DNA of 30,235 nucleotides from Porphyromonadaceae bacterium UBA4259 (GTDB lineage: Bacteria; Bacteroidota; Bacteroidia; Bacteroidales; Muribaculaceae). Both the position numbers and the translations under genes were made by a program. Shown here piece after piece: positions 1-8,059 of the stretch. Under the pieces are notes generated by a model. The model saw only the letters and a list, made by a program, of their open reading frames with translations, was not told the origin of the DNA and did not search any database. Position 1 is the stretch's first letter, and every line of letters begins with the position of its first letter. The stretch is from the NCBI GenBank assembly GCA_002396125.1, contig DGWL01000074.1:1-30235 (forward strand). Reading direction: 5' to 3'.

Positions 1-148
1 AAATAAACGTTTGGGCCGGTGTTTCATTGTTGCCTCCTTCGCGGTTATTAAGCACGGCATTCATGTCCACGCTCCACTCCAGCTGTTGCGCACTTGTTGA
101 TAATGCACAAGCTCCGGCAATCAATATGAAAAACAGTCTTTTAAGCAT
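1..148 (-). CDS. Secreted protein of unknown function, 5' end only
   Basis: The minus-strand frame opens with ATG at 148 and runs out of the window at position 1, giving about 49 residues. It starts with a classic signal peptide (MLKRLFFILIAGACALSTSA) followed by QQLEWSVDMNAVLNNREGG, so the mature protein is exported. The start lies only 3 bases after the gltX stop codon, which implies cotranscription and perhaps translational coupling with gltX. I do not recognise the family with certainty; the mature N-terminus resembles uncharacterised Bacteroidales exported proteins. Nothing can be said about its function from the visible part. Confidence 0.75.
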   Translation of the reverse strand, partial: MLKRLFFILIAGACALSTSAQQLEWSVDMNAVLNNREGGNNETPAQTFI

Positions 149-151
149 GAA

Positions 152-1687
152 TTATTCAACCGCTGGTTTTATATTCTCAATACCGCGCTCGATGCGTGCG
201 ATGATTTCGTCTTTGCCCATTAGCTCGGCGATGTCAAACATGTGAGGCCCCTTGCACTCGCCCACGACGGTGAGGCGGAAGGCATTCATTACGTTACCCA
301 TGTGCAGCTCGTTGTCCTTAATCCAGCCAAGCACCACTTCCTCGGCGTGGGCGCTGGTCATGTCGTCAAGGCCTTTTATTACCTCAATGAGGCGATGCAT
401 GGTCTCGGGAGTGTCTTCTTTCCAGCGCTTCTTGATGTCCTTGGGGGCATACTCGGTGGGTGCCTGGAAGAAGAACTTGGCGTTGTCCCAAATGTCGCCC
501 ACAAAGCTGATGCGGGTCTTAATCATGCCCACTGCGCGGGTAATGTAGTCATCGCTGAACTGTGAGGCGTTAACGCCATGCTTGGAGAGCTCGGGCTTGA
601 AAAGCTCGGCAAGCTTGGCATCATCCATATTGATGAGATACTCGTGGTTGAACCACTTGCCCTTCTCGAAGTCGAACTTGGCGCCCTTCTTCGAGCAGTG
701 GTCAAACGAGAACTCCTTGATGAGGTCGTCCATCGAGAATATTTCACGGTCGTCGCCGGGATTCCATCCAAGCAATGCCAGGAAATTCACAACAGCCTGG
801 GGCAGGTAGCCACGCTCGCGGTAGCCGCTGCTGATGTCGCCGCTCATGGGGTCGTGCCACTCTAGTGGGAACACAGGGAAGCCCAGACGGTCGCCGTCGC
901 GCTTGCTGAGCTTGCCCTTGCCGTCGGGCTTGAGCAATAATGGAAGGTGTACAAACTGAGGCATGGACTCTTTCCATCCAAGGGCCTCGTAAAGGAGCAC
1001 ATGCAGCGGTGCGCTAGGCAGCCACTCCTCACCACGAATCACATGGCTCACCTCCATCAGGTGGTCATCAACGATGTTGGCAAGATGGTAGGTGGGAAGG
1101 TCATCGGCGCTCTTGTAGAGCACTTTGTCGTCAACAACCGAACTGTTGACGGTCACCTCGCCACGAATCAAGTCGTTAACCTTAACCTCACGATTGGGCT
1201 CAATGAGAATGCGAACCACATATTTTTCGCCGTCGGCAATGAGTTTGTCAACTTCTTCCTTGCTCATGGTCAGTGAGTTGCGCATCATGCCACGGGTTTT
1301 TGCATCATACTGGAAATTTGCAATCTCCTTGCGCTTGGCATCAAGTTCCTCGGGGGTGTCAAAGGCAATATATGCTTTTCCGTCGTCGAGAAGTTGATTC
1401 ACATATTTGCGATAGATATCGCGGCGCTCACTCTGCTTGTAGGGGCCATAGTTGCCGCCTTCGCGCACTCCCTCATCAATGCCAATGCCTAGCCATTGCA
1501 GGGCTTCATTGATGTAATCCTCGGCACCGGGCACAAAGCGGGTGCTGTCGGTGTCCTCAATGCGAAGTATCATTGTGCCGCCATGCTGACGAGCAAAGAG
1601 GTAGTTATAGAGTGCTGTTCTCACACCGCCTATGTGCAGCGGTCCAGTGGGGGATGGGGCAAATCTAACCCTTACTTTTTGTTCCAT
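152..1687 (-). CDS. gltX: Glutamyl-tRNA synthetase
   Basis: This class I aminoacyl-tRNA synthetase charges tRNA-Glu with glutamate in the cytoplasm. The product is 511 residues, a usual length for Bacteroidetes GltX. The nucleotide-binding HIGH-type motif appears as HIGG at residues 18-21 within PSPTGPLHIGG, and the KMSKS-type loop appears as KLSKR at 259-263. RIEDTD (42-47) is the glutamate-site signature of the GlxRS family. The C-terminal part, from about 330, is the helical anticodon-binding domain. No cysteine cluster is visible around residues 95-140, so the zinc-binding insert of some GluRS enzymes is absent. The ATG at 1687 gives the normal N-terminus, and a TACCTTTG promoter element lies about 48 bases upstream. 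Whether it also charges tRNA-Gln cannot be read from the sequence. Confidence 0.98.
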   Translation of the reverse strand: MEQKVRVRFAPSPTGPLHIGGVRTALYNYLFARQHGGTMILRIEDTDSTRFVPGAEDYINEALQWLGIGIDEGVREGGNYGPYKQSERRDIYRKYVNQLLDDGKAYIAFDTPEELDAKRKEIANFQYDAKTRGMMRNSLTMSKEEVDKLIADGEKYVVRILIEPNREVKVNDLIRGEVTVNSSVVDDKVLYKSADDLPTYHLANIVDDHLMEVSHVIRGEEWLPSAPLHVLLYEALGWKESMPQFVHLPLLLKPDGKGKLSKRDGDRLGFPVFPLEWHDPMSGDISSGYRERGYLPQAVVNFLALLGWNPGDDREIFSMDDLIKEFSFDHCSKKGAKFDFEKGKWFNHEYLINMDDAKLAELFKPELSKHGVNASQFSDDYITRAVGMIKTRISFVGDIWDNAKFFFQAPTEYAPKDIKKRWKEDTPETMHRLIEVIKGLDDMTSAHAEEVVLGWIKDNELHMGNVMNAFRLTVVGECKGPHMFDIAELMGKDEIIARIERGIENIKPAVE

Positions 1688-1734
1688 TATCTGTTATCTG
1701 TGTTTGTGTTACTGAGTTTTCGATAAATCGACTG

Positions 1735-1742
1735 CAAAGGTA
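1735..1742 (-). promoter_or_regulatory. -7 promoter element for gltX
   Basis: On the minus strand this reads TACCTTTG, an exact match to the Bacteroidetes -7 consensus TAnnTTTG, 47 bases before the gltX start. No clear -33 TTG stands at the usual 19-base distance, so only the -7 half is supported. Confidence 0.55.
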
Positions 1743-1851
1743 CATATTTTAAAAATAATATACCACTTATTGATGTGTTTTTCTTGTTTGAGGTCTATGT
1801 TTTTAAATTGGTTTCATCATGTTGATGTGGATTGAAAATAAATTAAAAATT

Positions 1852-1881
1852 TTGATGTGTCAAAAATACTATCTATATTTG
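1852..1881 (+). promoter_or_regulatory. Bacteroidetes-type promoter for the lipoprotein/M48/CotH genes
   Basis: TTG at 1852-1854 is followed after exactly 19 bases by TATATTTG at 1874-1881, which matches TAnnTTTG. Transcription should start near 1888, giving a leader of about 20 bases before the ATG at 1909. This is one of the two best promoters in the window. Confidence 0.7.
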
Positions 1882-1908
1882 TCACATAAATCAAGATGAA
1901 ATTAGATT

Positions 1909-2712
1909 ATGATAAAACTTAGGAAAGAACTCTTTACACTATTGCTTGTTGTGATGGCAATGTGTGTTACTTCTTGCAACTCGCAGCATTGGGAACTCGA
2001 GAAAATGGTTAAGCAGGCTAACGATGAACTGCCTGCGCGTTTCGACTTTGGCATTGCCACGAGCATTGAGTGCCATGATGGCATGGTGATTATTCATTAC
2101 ACAACCGACGACGAATTGTTTCCCATTGGTGTGCTCAAGAATAAGGGAGACATCATCAAGCGCGCATGGAAGATGTCTTATTTCGGACAAAATCAAGGTG
2201 GCAAGAACGAAGTGCTCGACCTGATTCTCTCGAGTGGATATGGTCTCAAGGCTGTTTTTGAAAGTGAAAAGACCAATGACCACATTGAGGTGGCTCTCAA
2301 TAACGACGAACTAAAGCAAGCTGTAAAGCAACCTGTAGGCATTAGTGAGCAACTTGCCATACAAATGGAAATTACCAACGCCAGTCTGCCCATGCAAGTC
2401 GACGCGGTGACAACTCTGCTGAGCACAACAATCGATGGCGATTATATGACCTATAATTACGAGATTGACGACTCGCAACTCACTATCGACGAGATGGAGA
2501 ACCAGCGCGCCACCTATGTGGATAACATAGGTCGTGGCCTTCGCGATGCTATGGGCGATGTGCAATCGTCGGCCGGAATGTTTTTCAAGCAGGTGATAAA
2601 GGCCGGCAAGGGAGTGCGCTACCGCTACAAGGGCAAGGCGAGCGGAAAGACTCTTGACATTGATTTTACTAACGCGCAACTCAGGCAGATGGTTGATAAA
2701 TCATTACTTTAA
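1909..2712 (+). CDS. Lipoprotein with an internally duplicated domain, function unknown
   Basis: The product is 267 residues. A hydrophobic N-terminus ends in VTSC, so Cys23 is the likely lipidated residue and the protein is probably periplasmic or outer-membrane anchored. The rest is two copies of one domain, roughly residues 28-135 and 142-262. The clearest matching stretch is LILSSGYGLKAVF...HIEVALNNDELKQAV in the first half and VIKAGKGVRYRY...LDIDFTNAQLRQMV in the second; both continue a pattern of amphipathic helix, beta strands and closing helix. No catalytic motif is visible. The M48 protease gene starts 50 bases downstream on the same strand, so the two are probably cotranscribed. I do not recognise the family, and a shared role with the protease is only an inference from position. 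Confidence 0.85.
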   Translation: MIKLRKELFTLLLVVMAMCVTSCNSQHWELEKMVKQANDELPARFDFGIATSIECHDGMVIIHYTTDDELFPIGVLKNKGDIIKRAWKMSYFGQNQGGKNEVLDLILSSGYGLKAVFESEKTNDHIEVALNNDELKQAVKQPVGISEQLAIQMEITNASLPMQVDAVTTLLSTTIDGDYMTYNYEIDDSQLTIDEMENQRATYVDNIGRGLRDAMGDVQSSAGMFFKQVIKAGKGVRYRYKGKASGKTLDIDFTNAQLRQMVDKSLL

Positions 2713-2762
2713 TGCTAATAATAATGCTTTTTTACCTTGATAATTAACAATGAACTTTGATT

Positions 2763-3977
2763 ATGAGCAAACGAAAATTGAACCCGACCATAAAACTGGA
2801 GAAACAGATTGGTGAACAAATATACAATGCCCTGCAAGGCGGCGTGGTGGAAGAAGTGCTGCGAAAGATGAAAATATCAAGTAGCGATGCATACTGGCGC
2901 AGTAGCATGGAAGGGCACAGTCTCAAGGTGCAGCAGGAACTGTTGCCCGACTTCTATGCCTTGTGCCAGGATGTGAAAAAGAAACTTGGATTCGACGATC
3001 CGGTCGACTTCTACATCACTGGCGACTCGGAGGTTAACGCATTCTCGGTGGCTGCCGAGGAGGAGGGGAAACCTCACATCGTCAATGTTAACAGTGAGCT
3101 GTTTACACTGATGAGCGAAGCCGAACTCCGTTTTGTCCTTGGGCATGAGCTGGGGCACCTTATCAATAAAGACACAGCCTTGGCAAGGCTGATTAATTTC
3201 GTCTTTCCACCCGAAGCCGCAGTGCCTGTGACCTTGCAATACAAGATTCGCTTGCATGAGCAGCTTGCCGAGCTCGTTGCCGACCGCTATGGCTACATGG
3301 CTACCGAGGATTTGGGTGTGTGCGTCACCGCCTTCTTCAAGATGGCGTCGGGCCTTGACTTGGAAAAGATGAACGTGAGCATCGATGCACTCATTGCCGA
3401 CAACACCAAGCGATTGGAGTACTTCCTCAAGGGCAAGGGAGTGAGCCGTTCGTCACATCCGGTTAATCCTATCCGGGTGCAGGCCCTCAATCTTTTTGCC
3501 ACAGTCAAGACTCAAAAAGAACTGCAAGAAGGCATGGACGAGTTAATCACTATCTTGCTCAAGGTGGGCGACGACGAGATGGATGAGTACATGGCACGCT
3601 TCATTGCCTCGGCGGGACTCATTGTGGTCAATTGCGATGGAGAGGTGCATGAGGAAGAAGTGAATCAAGTGATTGAAACACTGGCGGCGCTCAAGATTTT
3701 CCCACGACAGTATCTGGAAGAGATTGCTAAAGGCGACATTCCTGCCATCTTTAACGACTCGGTTGAGAACATACTCAAGATTAATCCCGGTGTGCGCGTG
3801 GCACTGCTTGAATACATGATTAGCATTGTCATGAGCGACAAGAAGATTGCGCCCGAGGAAATAAAGCTGCTCTATAACTTCGGAGAGAGCATCGCCCTTA
3901 GCGAGATGGAAGTGGCAACCGCCATTGCCGAAGCCATCCAGCGGCGCTACATGCCTAGTCTTGAATCAATATGCTAA
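2763..3977 (+). CDS. M48-family metalloprotease with C-terminal TerB-like domain
   Basis: The product is 404 residues from the ATG at 2763; a TTG two codons earlier is an unlikely start. The M48 zinc motif is HELGH at residues 128-132 (ligands His128 and His132, catalytic Glu129). The third ligand is probably Glu170 in AELVADRYG. No signal peptide or membrane segment is visible, so this looks like a soluble cytoplasmic enzyme, unlike HtpX or Oma1. From about residue 280 the protein is all-helical and resembles TerB/DjlA N-terminal-like domains (CDGEVHEEEVNQVIETL, then MSDKKIAPEEIKLLYNFGE), which carry acidic metal-binding-like motifs. It sits between a duplicated-domain lipoprotein (50-base gap) and a CotH protein (27-base gap). 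The substrate is unknown. Confidence 0.85.
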   Translation: MSKRKLNPTIKLEKQIGEQIYNALQGGVVEEVLRKMKISSSDAYWRSSMEGHSLKVQQELLPDFYALCQDVKKKLGFDDPVDFYITGDSEVNAFSVAAEEEGKPHIVNVNSELFTLMSEAELRFVLGHELGHLINKDTALARLINFVFPPEAAVPVTLQYKIRLHEQLAELVADRYGYMATEDLGVCVTAFFKMASGLDLEKMNVSIDALIADNTKRLEYFLKGKGVSRSSHPVNPIRVQALNLFATVKTQKELQEGMDELITILLKVGDDEMDEYMARFIASAGLIVVNCDGEVHEEEVNQVIETLAALKIFPRQYLEEIAKGDIPAIFNDSVENILKINPGVRVALLEYMISIVMSDKKIAPEEIKLLYNFGESIALSEMEVATAIAEAIQRRYMPSLESIC

Positions 3978-4004
3978 ATTTAACTTAATAGGTCTAAAAG
4001 AAAA

Positions 4005-5381
4005 ATGCGTTGGTTTAAACCTAGTATTTTTGCCAGGATGATTATGACTGCATTTGTCATTATGCTCGGCACATTAGTTGTGATGGGACAAACCGGCACG
4101 TTGCCCATTGTCTACATTGAGACTGATGGTCACAGGGCTATTACATCCAAAGAATATTACATTCCTGGTACTTATTATCTTGTTGATTATCAAGAGCCCG
4201 ATATGAATATCGGTTCGGCCGAAAACCCTATGGCCCTTGAAATTAAAGGCAGGGGTCATTCCTCATGGAAAGGAACTAAAAAGCCCTATAAAATCAAGCT
4301 TGGAGAGAAGGCTCCGCTACTTGGCATGAATGCCAACAAGCATTGGGCTCTGCTCAAATTTAATGAACCAACGATTGCCGGCTTTAGGCTGGGCAATATT
4401 ATGGGGATGGACTGGACGCCATCTGCGAGGCCTGTGGAGGTTGTGCTGAATGGTGATTACCAGGGAATTTATTTTCTCACCGAGACAAATCGCATTGGGA
4501 AAAATCGTCTTGATATTTATGAGCAACCCGACTTGAATGACGATGAGGGTTCAATTCCTTATGGCTGGCTCGTGGAAGTGGACAACTACTATGAGAAAAA
4601 CCAGATATTCATTAGTGAGAACAATATGTGGCCTCTGCGCATCACTTACCACTCGCCCGAGGCGTTGTCTTCGGGTCAAAGAACGTGGCTTACCGAAGAG
4701 TTTCAACGCATTAACGATGCTGTTTATAATCCCGATAAAGACCACAGCACGTGGGAACAGTATATCGACGTGGATGCTATGGCGCGCTATTTCATTATCC
4801 AAGAAGTGCTTGACAATAGCGATGGTTTTCATGGTAGTTTCTATTTGCACAAAGACTGGACCGACGATGCCCGTTGGGTGGCGGGACCATTGTGGGATTT
4901 ATCATGTAACCAGCGTGTTAAGACCGATTACACCTTCAGGATGAAGACCTCCTATAACTTTATTCCACACTGGATAGGTGAACTAATAAAAGATGATGAT
5001 TTTGGAGCAGCCGTGGTAAACGCATGGCATGAGTTCTACCCTGATGAAGTGCAGCCATGGATGAACTACATCGACGAACATCTGTTACCTTGTAGCGAAG
5101 CTTTTGAACAAGAAAAAATAAGATGGAACTGGACCGACCAACAAACTATTGCAGAAAGAGTTACAAGGCTAAAGAACTCATTGCTGAACAACATCGAGTG
5201 GTTTAACAATCACTTGCCCACAAGCGGCATTGGCTCTGTCGTGGTCAATAAAGAGATTGTTAAGGTCGAATATGTCAACATGGCTGGCATGCGCAGCTCT
5301 TCGCCATGGAACGGTGTGAACATAAAAGTTACAACCTACAACGATGGCAGCATATCTACAACTAAAATAATTAAAAATTAA
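4005..5381 (+). CDS. Secreted CotH-family protein with type IX-like C-terminal tail
   Basis: The product is 458 residues with an N-terminal signal peptide (hydrophobic 10-28, ending near VVMGQ). The CotH fold is an atypical protein-kinase fold known from spore-coat kinase CotH. Visible motifs are GRGHSSW-KGTKKPYKIKL (82-99, including the probable ATP-site lysine), LDNSDGFHGSFYLHKD (269-284) and GPLWDLS (294-300, metal-binding Asp region). The canonical form of the last motif is nearer WDxD, so the second acidic residue may be missing and kinase activity is not assured. The last 45 residues (VEYVNMAGMRSSSP, then GVNIKVTTYNDGSISTTKIIKN) resemble type IX sorting domains and the tail of the protein at 28070-29914. 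It follows the M48 gene by 27 bases and is followed by a hairpin. Confidence 0.88.
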   Translation: MRWFKPSIFARMIMTAFVIMLGTLVVMGQTGTLPIVYIETDGHRAITSKEYYIPGTYYLVDYQEPDMNIGSAENPMALEIKGRGHSSWKGTKKPYKIKLGEKAPLLGMNANKHWALLKFNEPTIAGFRLGNIMGMDWTPSARPVEVVLNGDYQGIYFLTETNRIGKNRLDIYEQPDLNDDEGSIPYGWLVEVDNYYEKNQIFISENNMWPLRITYHSPEALSSGQRTWLTEEFQRINDAVYNPDKDHSTWEQYIDVDAMARYFIIQEVLDNSDGFHGSFYLHKDWTDDARWVAGPLWDLSCNQRVKTDYTFRMKTSYNFIPHWIGELIKDDDFGAAVVNAWHEFYPDEVQPWMNYIDEHLLPCSEAFEQEKIRWNWTDQQTIAERVTRLKNSLLNNIEWFNNHLPTSGIGSVVVNKEIVKVEYVNMAGMRSSSPWNGVNIKVTTYNDGSISTTKIIKN

Positions 5382-5419
5382 CATTGTATCTATAGCGACT
5401 TGTTATGTCCCAATGAGCG

Positions 5420-5457
5420 AAATGAACCAAAATAAGAAGCCTTATTTTGGTTCATTT
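5420..5457. terminator. Perfect palindrome, likely terminator after the CotH gene
   Basis: Arms 5420-5436 and 5441-5457 pair over 17 bp around a 4-base AAGC loop; the core arm is TGAACCAAAATAAG. It starts 38 bases after the CotH stop and is followed by only a weak T-rich stretch. Termination is the simplest reading. Confidence 0.6.
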
Positions 5458-5632
5458 TATTGTGGTTCAGGAAGTGATTTTGTGTAAAAAAGTGAAAAAA
5501 GGCGGTTATATTTTGCTGTTTCAAGAAAAAGCAGTAATTTAGTGCAAAATTTTGAAAAGTGCCCTGGAGAGGGACTGATTCACTGGTATTTTCACAATAC
5601 ACATAACATAAACAACAAATTCTATTTTCTAG

Positions 5633-7234
5633 ATGAAAACTAAACATTTGCTACTTGGCGATGAGGCCTTGGCACTTGGTGCATTGCATGCCGGATTAAG
5701 CGGTGTGTGGGCTTATCCTGGTACCCCATCGACCGAGATTACAGAGTTTATTCAAAAGAGTGAGATCGCTCGCGCCGGCAATGTTCATTGCCAGTGGAGT
5801 GCTAACGAGAAGACCGCTATGGAGGAGGCGCTGGGCATGAGTTATGCCGGCAAGCGCGCAATGGTGTGCATGAAACACGTGGGAATGAACGTGTGTGCCG
5901 ACGCTTTCGTTAACAGCGCTGTCACCGGTGCCAACGGTGGCTTGGTGGTTGTCGCTTGCGACGATCCATCGATGCACTCGTCACAAAACGAACAAGATTC
6001 TCGCTTCTATGCCGACTTTGCCATGATGCCATGTTTCGAGCCGGCATCGCAGCAAGAGGCCTACGACATGGTGCGCTGCGCATTCGACTACAGCGAGAAG
6101 AACCGCATCCCGGTGCTCATGCGCCTTACCACTCGCATGGCCCACTCACGTGCTATCGTTGAGACTAGCGACCAACTGCAGCAAAATGAGATTCACTTCC
6201 CCGAGAATCCACGCCAGTGGGTAACACTTCCTGTTAACGCTCGCATGCGCAACGACCAGCTTGTGAAGGATATTCTCGCCTTTGAGGAAGATGCCTGCAC
6301 AATGGTACAAAACAAATATATTGATGGTAATGACCACTCGATGGGAATCATTACATGCGGCATAGCCTATAACTATCTCATGGAGAACTACCCTGAAGGC
6401 TGCCCATTCCCCATTCTCAAGATTACTCAATATCCATTGCCCAAGAAACTCGTGCGCCGCATGGCTGCTGAGTGCAAGAGCATCATGGTGATAGAAGAGG
6501 GACAACCTCTGGTTGAGAAAGTGATTCGTGGTGTGCTCGACACTCCTGTTGAGATTAAGGGTCGACTCGATGGAACCCTGCCTCGCACTGGTGAGCTCAA
6601 CCCCGACTGCGTGCGCGCCGCATTGGGCCTGGAACCCATGGCTGCTCATCCGGCCGCTCAAAACACTGTTCCACGTCCACCTGCATTGTGCCAGGGTTGC
6701 GGTCACCGCGATTTCTACACTGCGTTGAACAACGTTCTCAAGAACTATGAGACCGCACGCGTCTTTGCCGATATCGGTTGCTACACTCTGGGTTGGCTGG
6801 CTCCATTCCATGCGTTCCAAACTTGCGTTGAGATGGGCGCCTCGCTCACTATGGCAATTGGTGCTAGCAAGTCGGGCGTGCATCCATCGGTTGCTGTGAT
6901 TGGTGACTCTACTTTCACTCACAGTGGAATGACCGGATTGCTCGATGCTGTCAACAAGAATGCCAACATTACCCTGTGCATCAGCGACAACTTGACTACC
7001 GGTATGACTGGAGGTCAGGACTCGGCTGGCACTGGACGCCTGGAACAAATTTGCTACGGCGTGGGTGTTGACCCTGCTCACGTGCGCGTAATCGTTCCTC
7101 TTCCCAAGAACTATCCCGACATGGAGAAGGTTATTGACGAGGAAATCAATTACAAGGGCGTGTCGGTGATTATCGCTCGCCGCGAGTGTATACAGACAGC
7201 TAAGCGTCACGCTAAAGCCAAAGCTCAGAAATAA
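5633..7234 (+). CDS. iorA: Indolepyruvate ferredoxin oxidoreductase, alpha (TPP) subunit, lacking the ferredoxin domain
   Basis: IorA with IorB converts aryl- or branched-chain 2-oxoacids, CoA and oxidised ferredoxin to acyl-CoA, CO2 and reduced ferredoxin in the cytoplasm. The product is 533 residues. YPGTPSTEI (28-36) marks the N-terminal pyrimidine domain. CQGCGHR (353-359) and DIGCYTLG (380-387) mark the TPP-domain start. GDS (424-426) with SDN (451-453) forms the TPP/Mg motif, followed by TGMTGGQ. Archaeal IorA proteins are about 100 residues longer and end in a two-[4Fe-4S] ferredoxin domain; here the protein stops at RRECIQTAKRHAKAKAQK with no CxxCxxC motif. Cys353, Cys356, Cys383 and Cys519 could still hold one proximal cluster, by analogy with related oxidoreductases. 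iorB follows after 39 bases. Confidence 0.93.
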   Translation: MKTKHLLLGDEALALGALHAGLSGVWAYPGTPSTEITEFIQKSEIARAGNVHCQWSANEKTAMEEALGMSYAGKRAMVCMKHVGMNVCADAFVNSAVTGANGGLVVVACDDPSMHSSQNEQDSRFYADFAMMPCFEPASQQEAYDMVRCAFDYSEKNRIPVLMRLTTRMAHSRAIVETSDQLQQNEIHFPENPRQWVTLPVNARMRNDQLVKDILAFEEDACTMVQNKYIDGNDHSMGIITCGIAYNYLMENYPEGCPFPILKITQYPLPKKLVRRMAAECKSIMVIEEGQPLVEKVIRGVLDTPVEIKGRLDGTLPRTGELNPDCVRAALGLEPMAAHPAAQNTVPRPPALCQGCGHRDFYTALNNVLKNYETARVFADIGCYTLGWLAPFHAFQTCVEMGASLTMAIGASKSGVHPSVAVIGDSTFTHSGMTGLLDAVNKNANITLCISDNLTTGMTGGQDSAGTGRLEQICYGVGVDPAHVRVIVPLPKNYPDMEKVIDEEINYKGVSVIIARRECIQTAKRHAKAKAQK

Positions 7235-7273
7235 TCTATCCACATCCATCAAAATTATTAAAACGAAAGAATC

Positions 7274-7858
7274 ATGAAACAAGATATAATACTTTGCGGT
7301 GTGGGCGGACAAGGAATCCTCTCCATTGCTACTATCATTGGTTGGGCGGCCCTGAAAGAGGGCATTCACCTCAAGCAGGCCGAGGTTCACGGAATGAGCC
7401 AGCGTGGCGGTGACGTGCAGAGCAACCTCAGGCTCTCGAGCGACCCCATCTCGAGCGACCTTATCGCTCATGGTGCTTGCGACCTCATCATTTCCCTTGA
7501 ACCAATGGAGGCCTTGCGATATGTGCAATATCTCAACCCAAAAGGCTGGGTAATCACTAACACCACTCCATTCGTTAACATTCCTAATTATCCCGAAATG
7601 GAAAAAGTTAATGAGGAACTCAAGAAACTGGGCAACGTGATAATGATCGACGTCGACGCCATTGCCAAGGACGTTAAATCGCCACGCAGTGCCAACATGG
7701 TGCTGCTGGGTGCTGCGGCATCGGTTCTTGAGATGCTCAAGCCCGAGCAATTGCTCGAGGGTATCGCTAATGTTTTCGCCAGCAAGGGTGAAGCAATAGT
7801 TGAGACCAATGTCGCTGCATTCAAGGCTGGATATGACTTTGCACAAAAAAATAAATAA
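7274..7858 (+). CDS. iorB: Indolepyruvate ferredoxin oxidoreductase, beta (gamma-domain) subunit
   Basis: The 194-residue product is the usual IorB length and belongs to the pyruvate/2-oxoacid oxidoreductase gamma-domain family. GVGGQG at 9-14 is the family glycine motif, which contacts CoA in related enzymes, and VHGMSQRGGDVQSNLR (38-53) is the conserved signature of this subunit. It should form the heterodimer with IorA encoded 39 bases upstream. The C-terminal part (residues 130-194) carries the usual SANMVLLGAAA and AF-AG-DFA patterns. A repeat-rich, AT-rich gap of about 200 bases separates it from the aminotransferase gene, so transcription across that gap is possible but not certain. 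Confidence 0.95.
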   Translation: MKQDIILCGVGGQGILSIATIIGWAALKEGIHLKQAEVHGMSQRGGDVQSNLRLSSDPISSDLIAHGACDLIISLEPMEALRYVQYLNPKGWVITNTTPFVNIPNYPEMEKVNEELKKLGNVIMIDVDAIAKDVKSPRSANMVLLGAAASVLEMLKPEQLLEGIANVFASKGEAIVETNVAAFKAGYDFAQKNK

Positions 7859-7875
7859 CCAAGCATAGACGGTTT

Positions 7876-8050
7876 TATAGTTGAGTAGTAGAATAGTGGA
7901 GTGAGGGTGTTACCCGATTTCTAACTATTAAAATGAGAAACCATAACTATTTCACTTAACTATTTTACTATTCAACTACTACTATATTACTCAACTATTT
8001 TTACTACTCAACAGCTATTCTACTAAACTGAAAACTGATAACTGAAAACT
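7876..8050. repeat. Degenerate AT-rich repeat region between iorB and the aminotransferase gene
   Basis: GTTGAGTAGTA at 7880-7890 is matched by its exact reverse complement TACTACTCAAC at 8002-8012. Between them are several degenerate copies of ACTATT and TCAACTA (7940-8000). A separate short tandem repeat follows: AACTGAAAACTGAT then AACTGAAAACTAAA, period 14, near 8026-8053, ending a few bases before the aminotransferase ATG. No gene is seen here. The origin may be slippage or a small mobile palindrome. Confidence 0.6.
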
Positions 8051-8059
8051 AAAAAAACT

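Noticed and set aside
5460..5632. Promoter before iorA (TATATTTTG near 5507-5515)
   Set aside because: The spacing within the element is one base too long and no TTG stands 19 bases upstream; I could not support it.
6146..7846. Open frame of 566 codons on the minus strand across iorA and iorB
   Set aside because: It lies wholly antisense to two genes with clear catalytic motifs, spans the gap between them, and shows no domain. Codon bias of the sense genes explains the lack of stops.
7876..8050. CRISPR array
   Set aside because: The repeats are short, degenerate and unequally spaced, and no cas gene is present.
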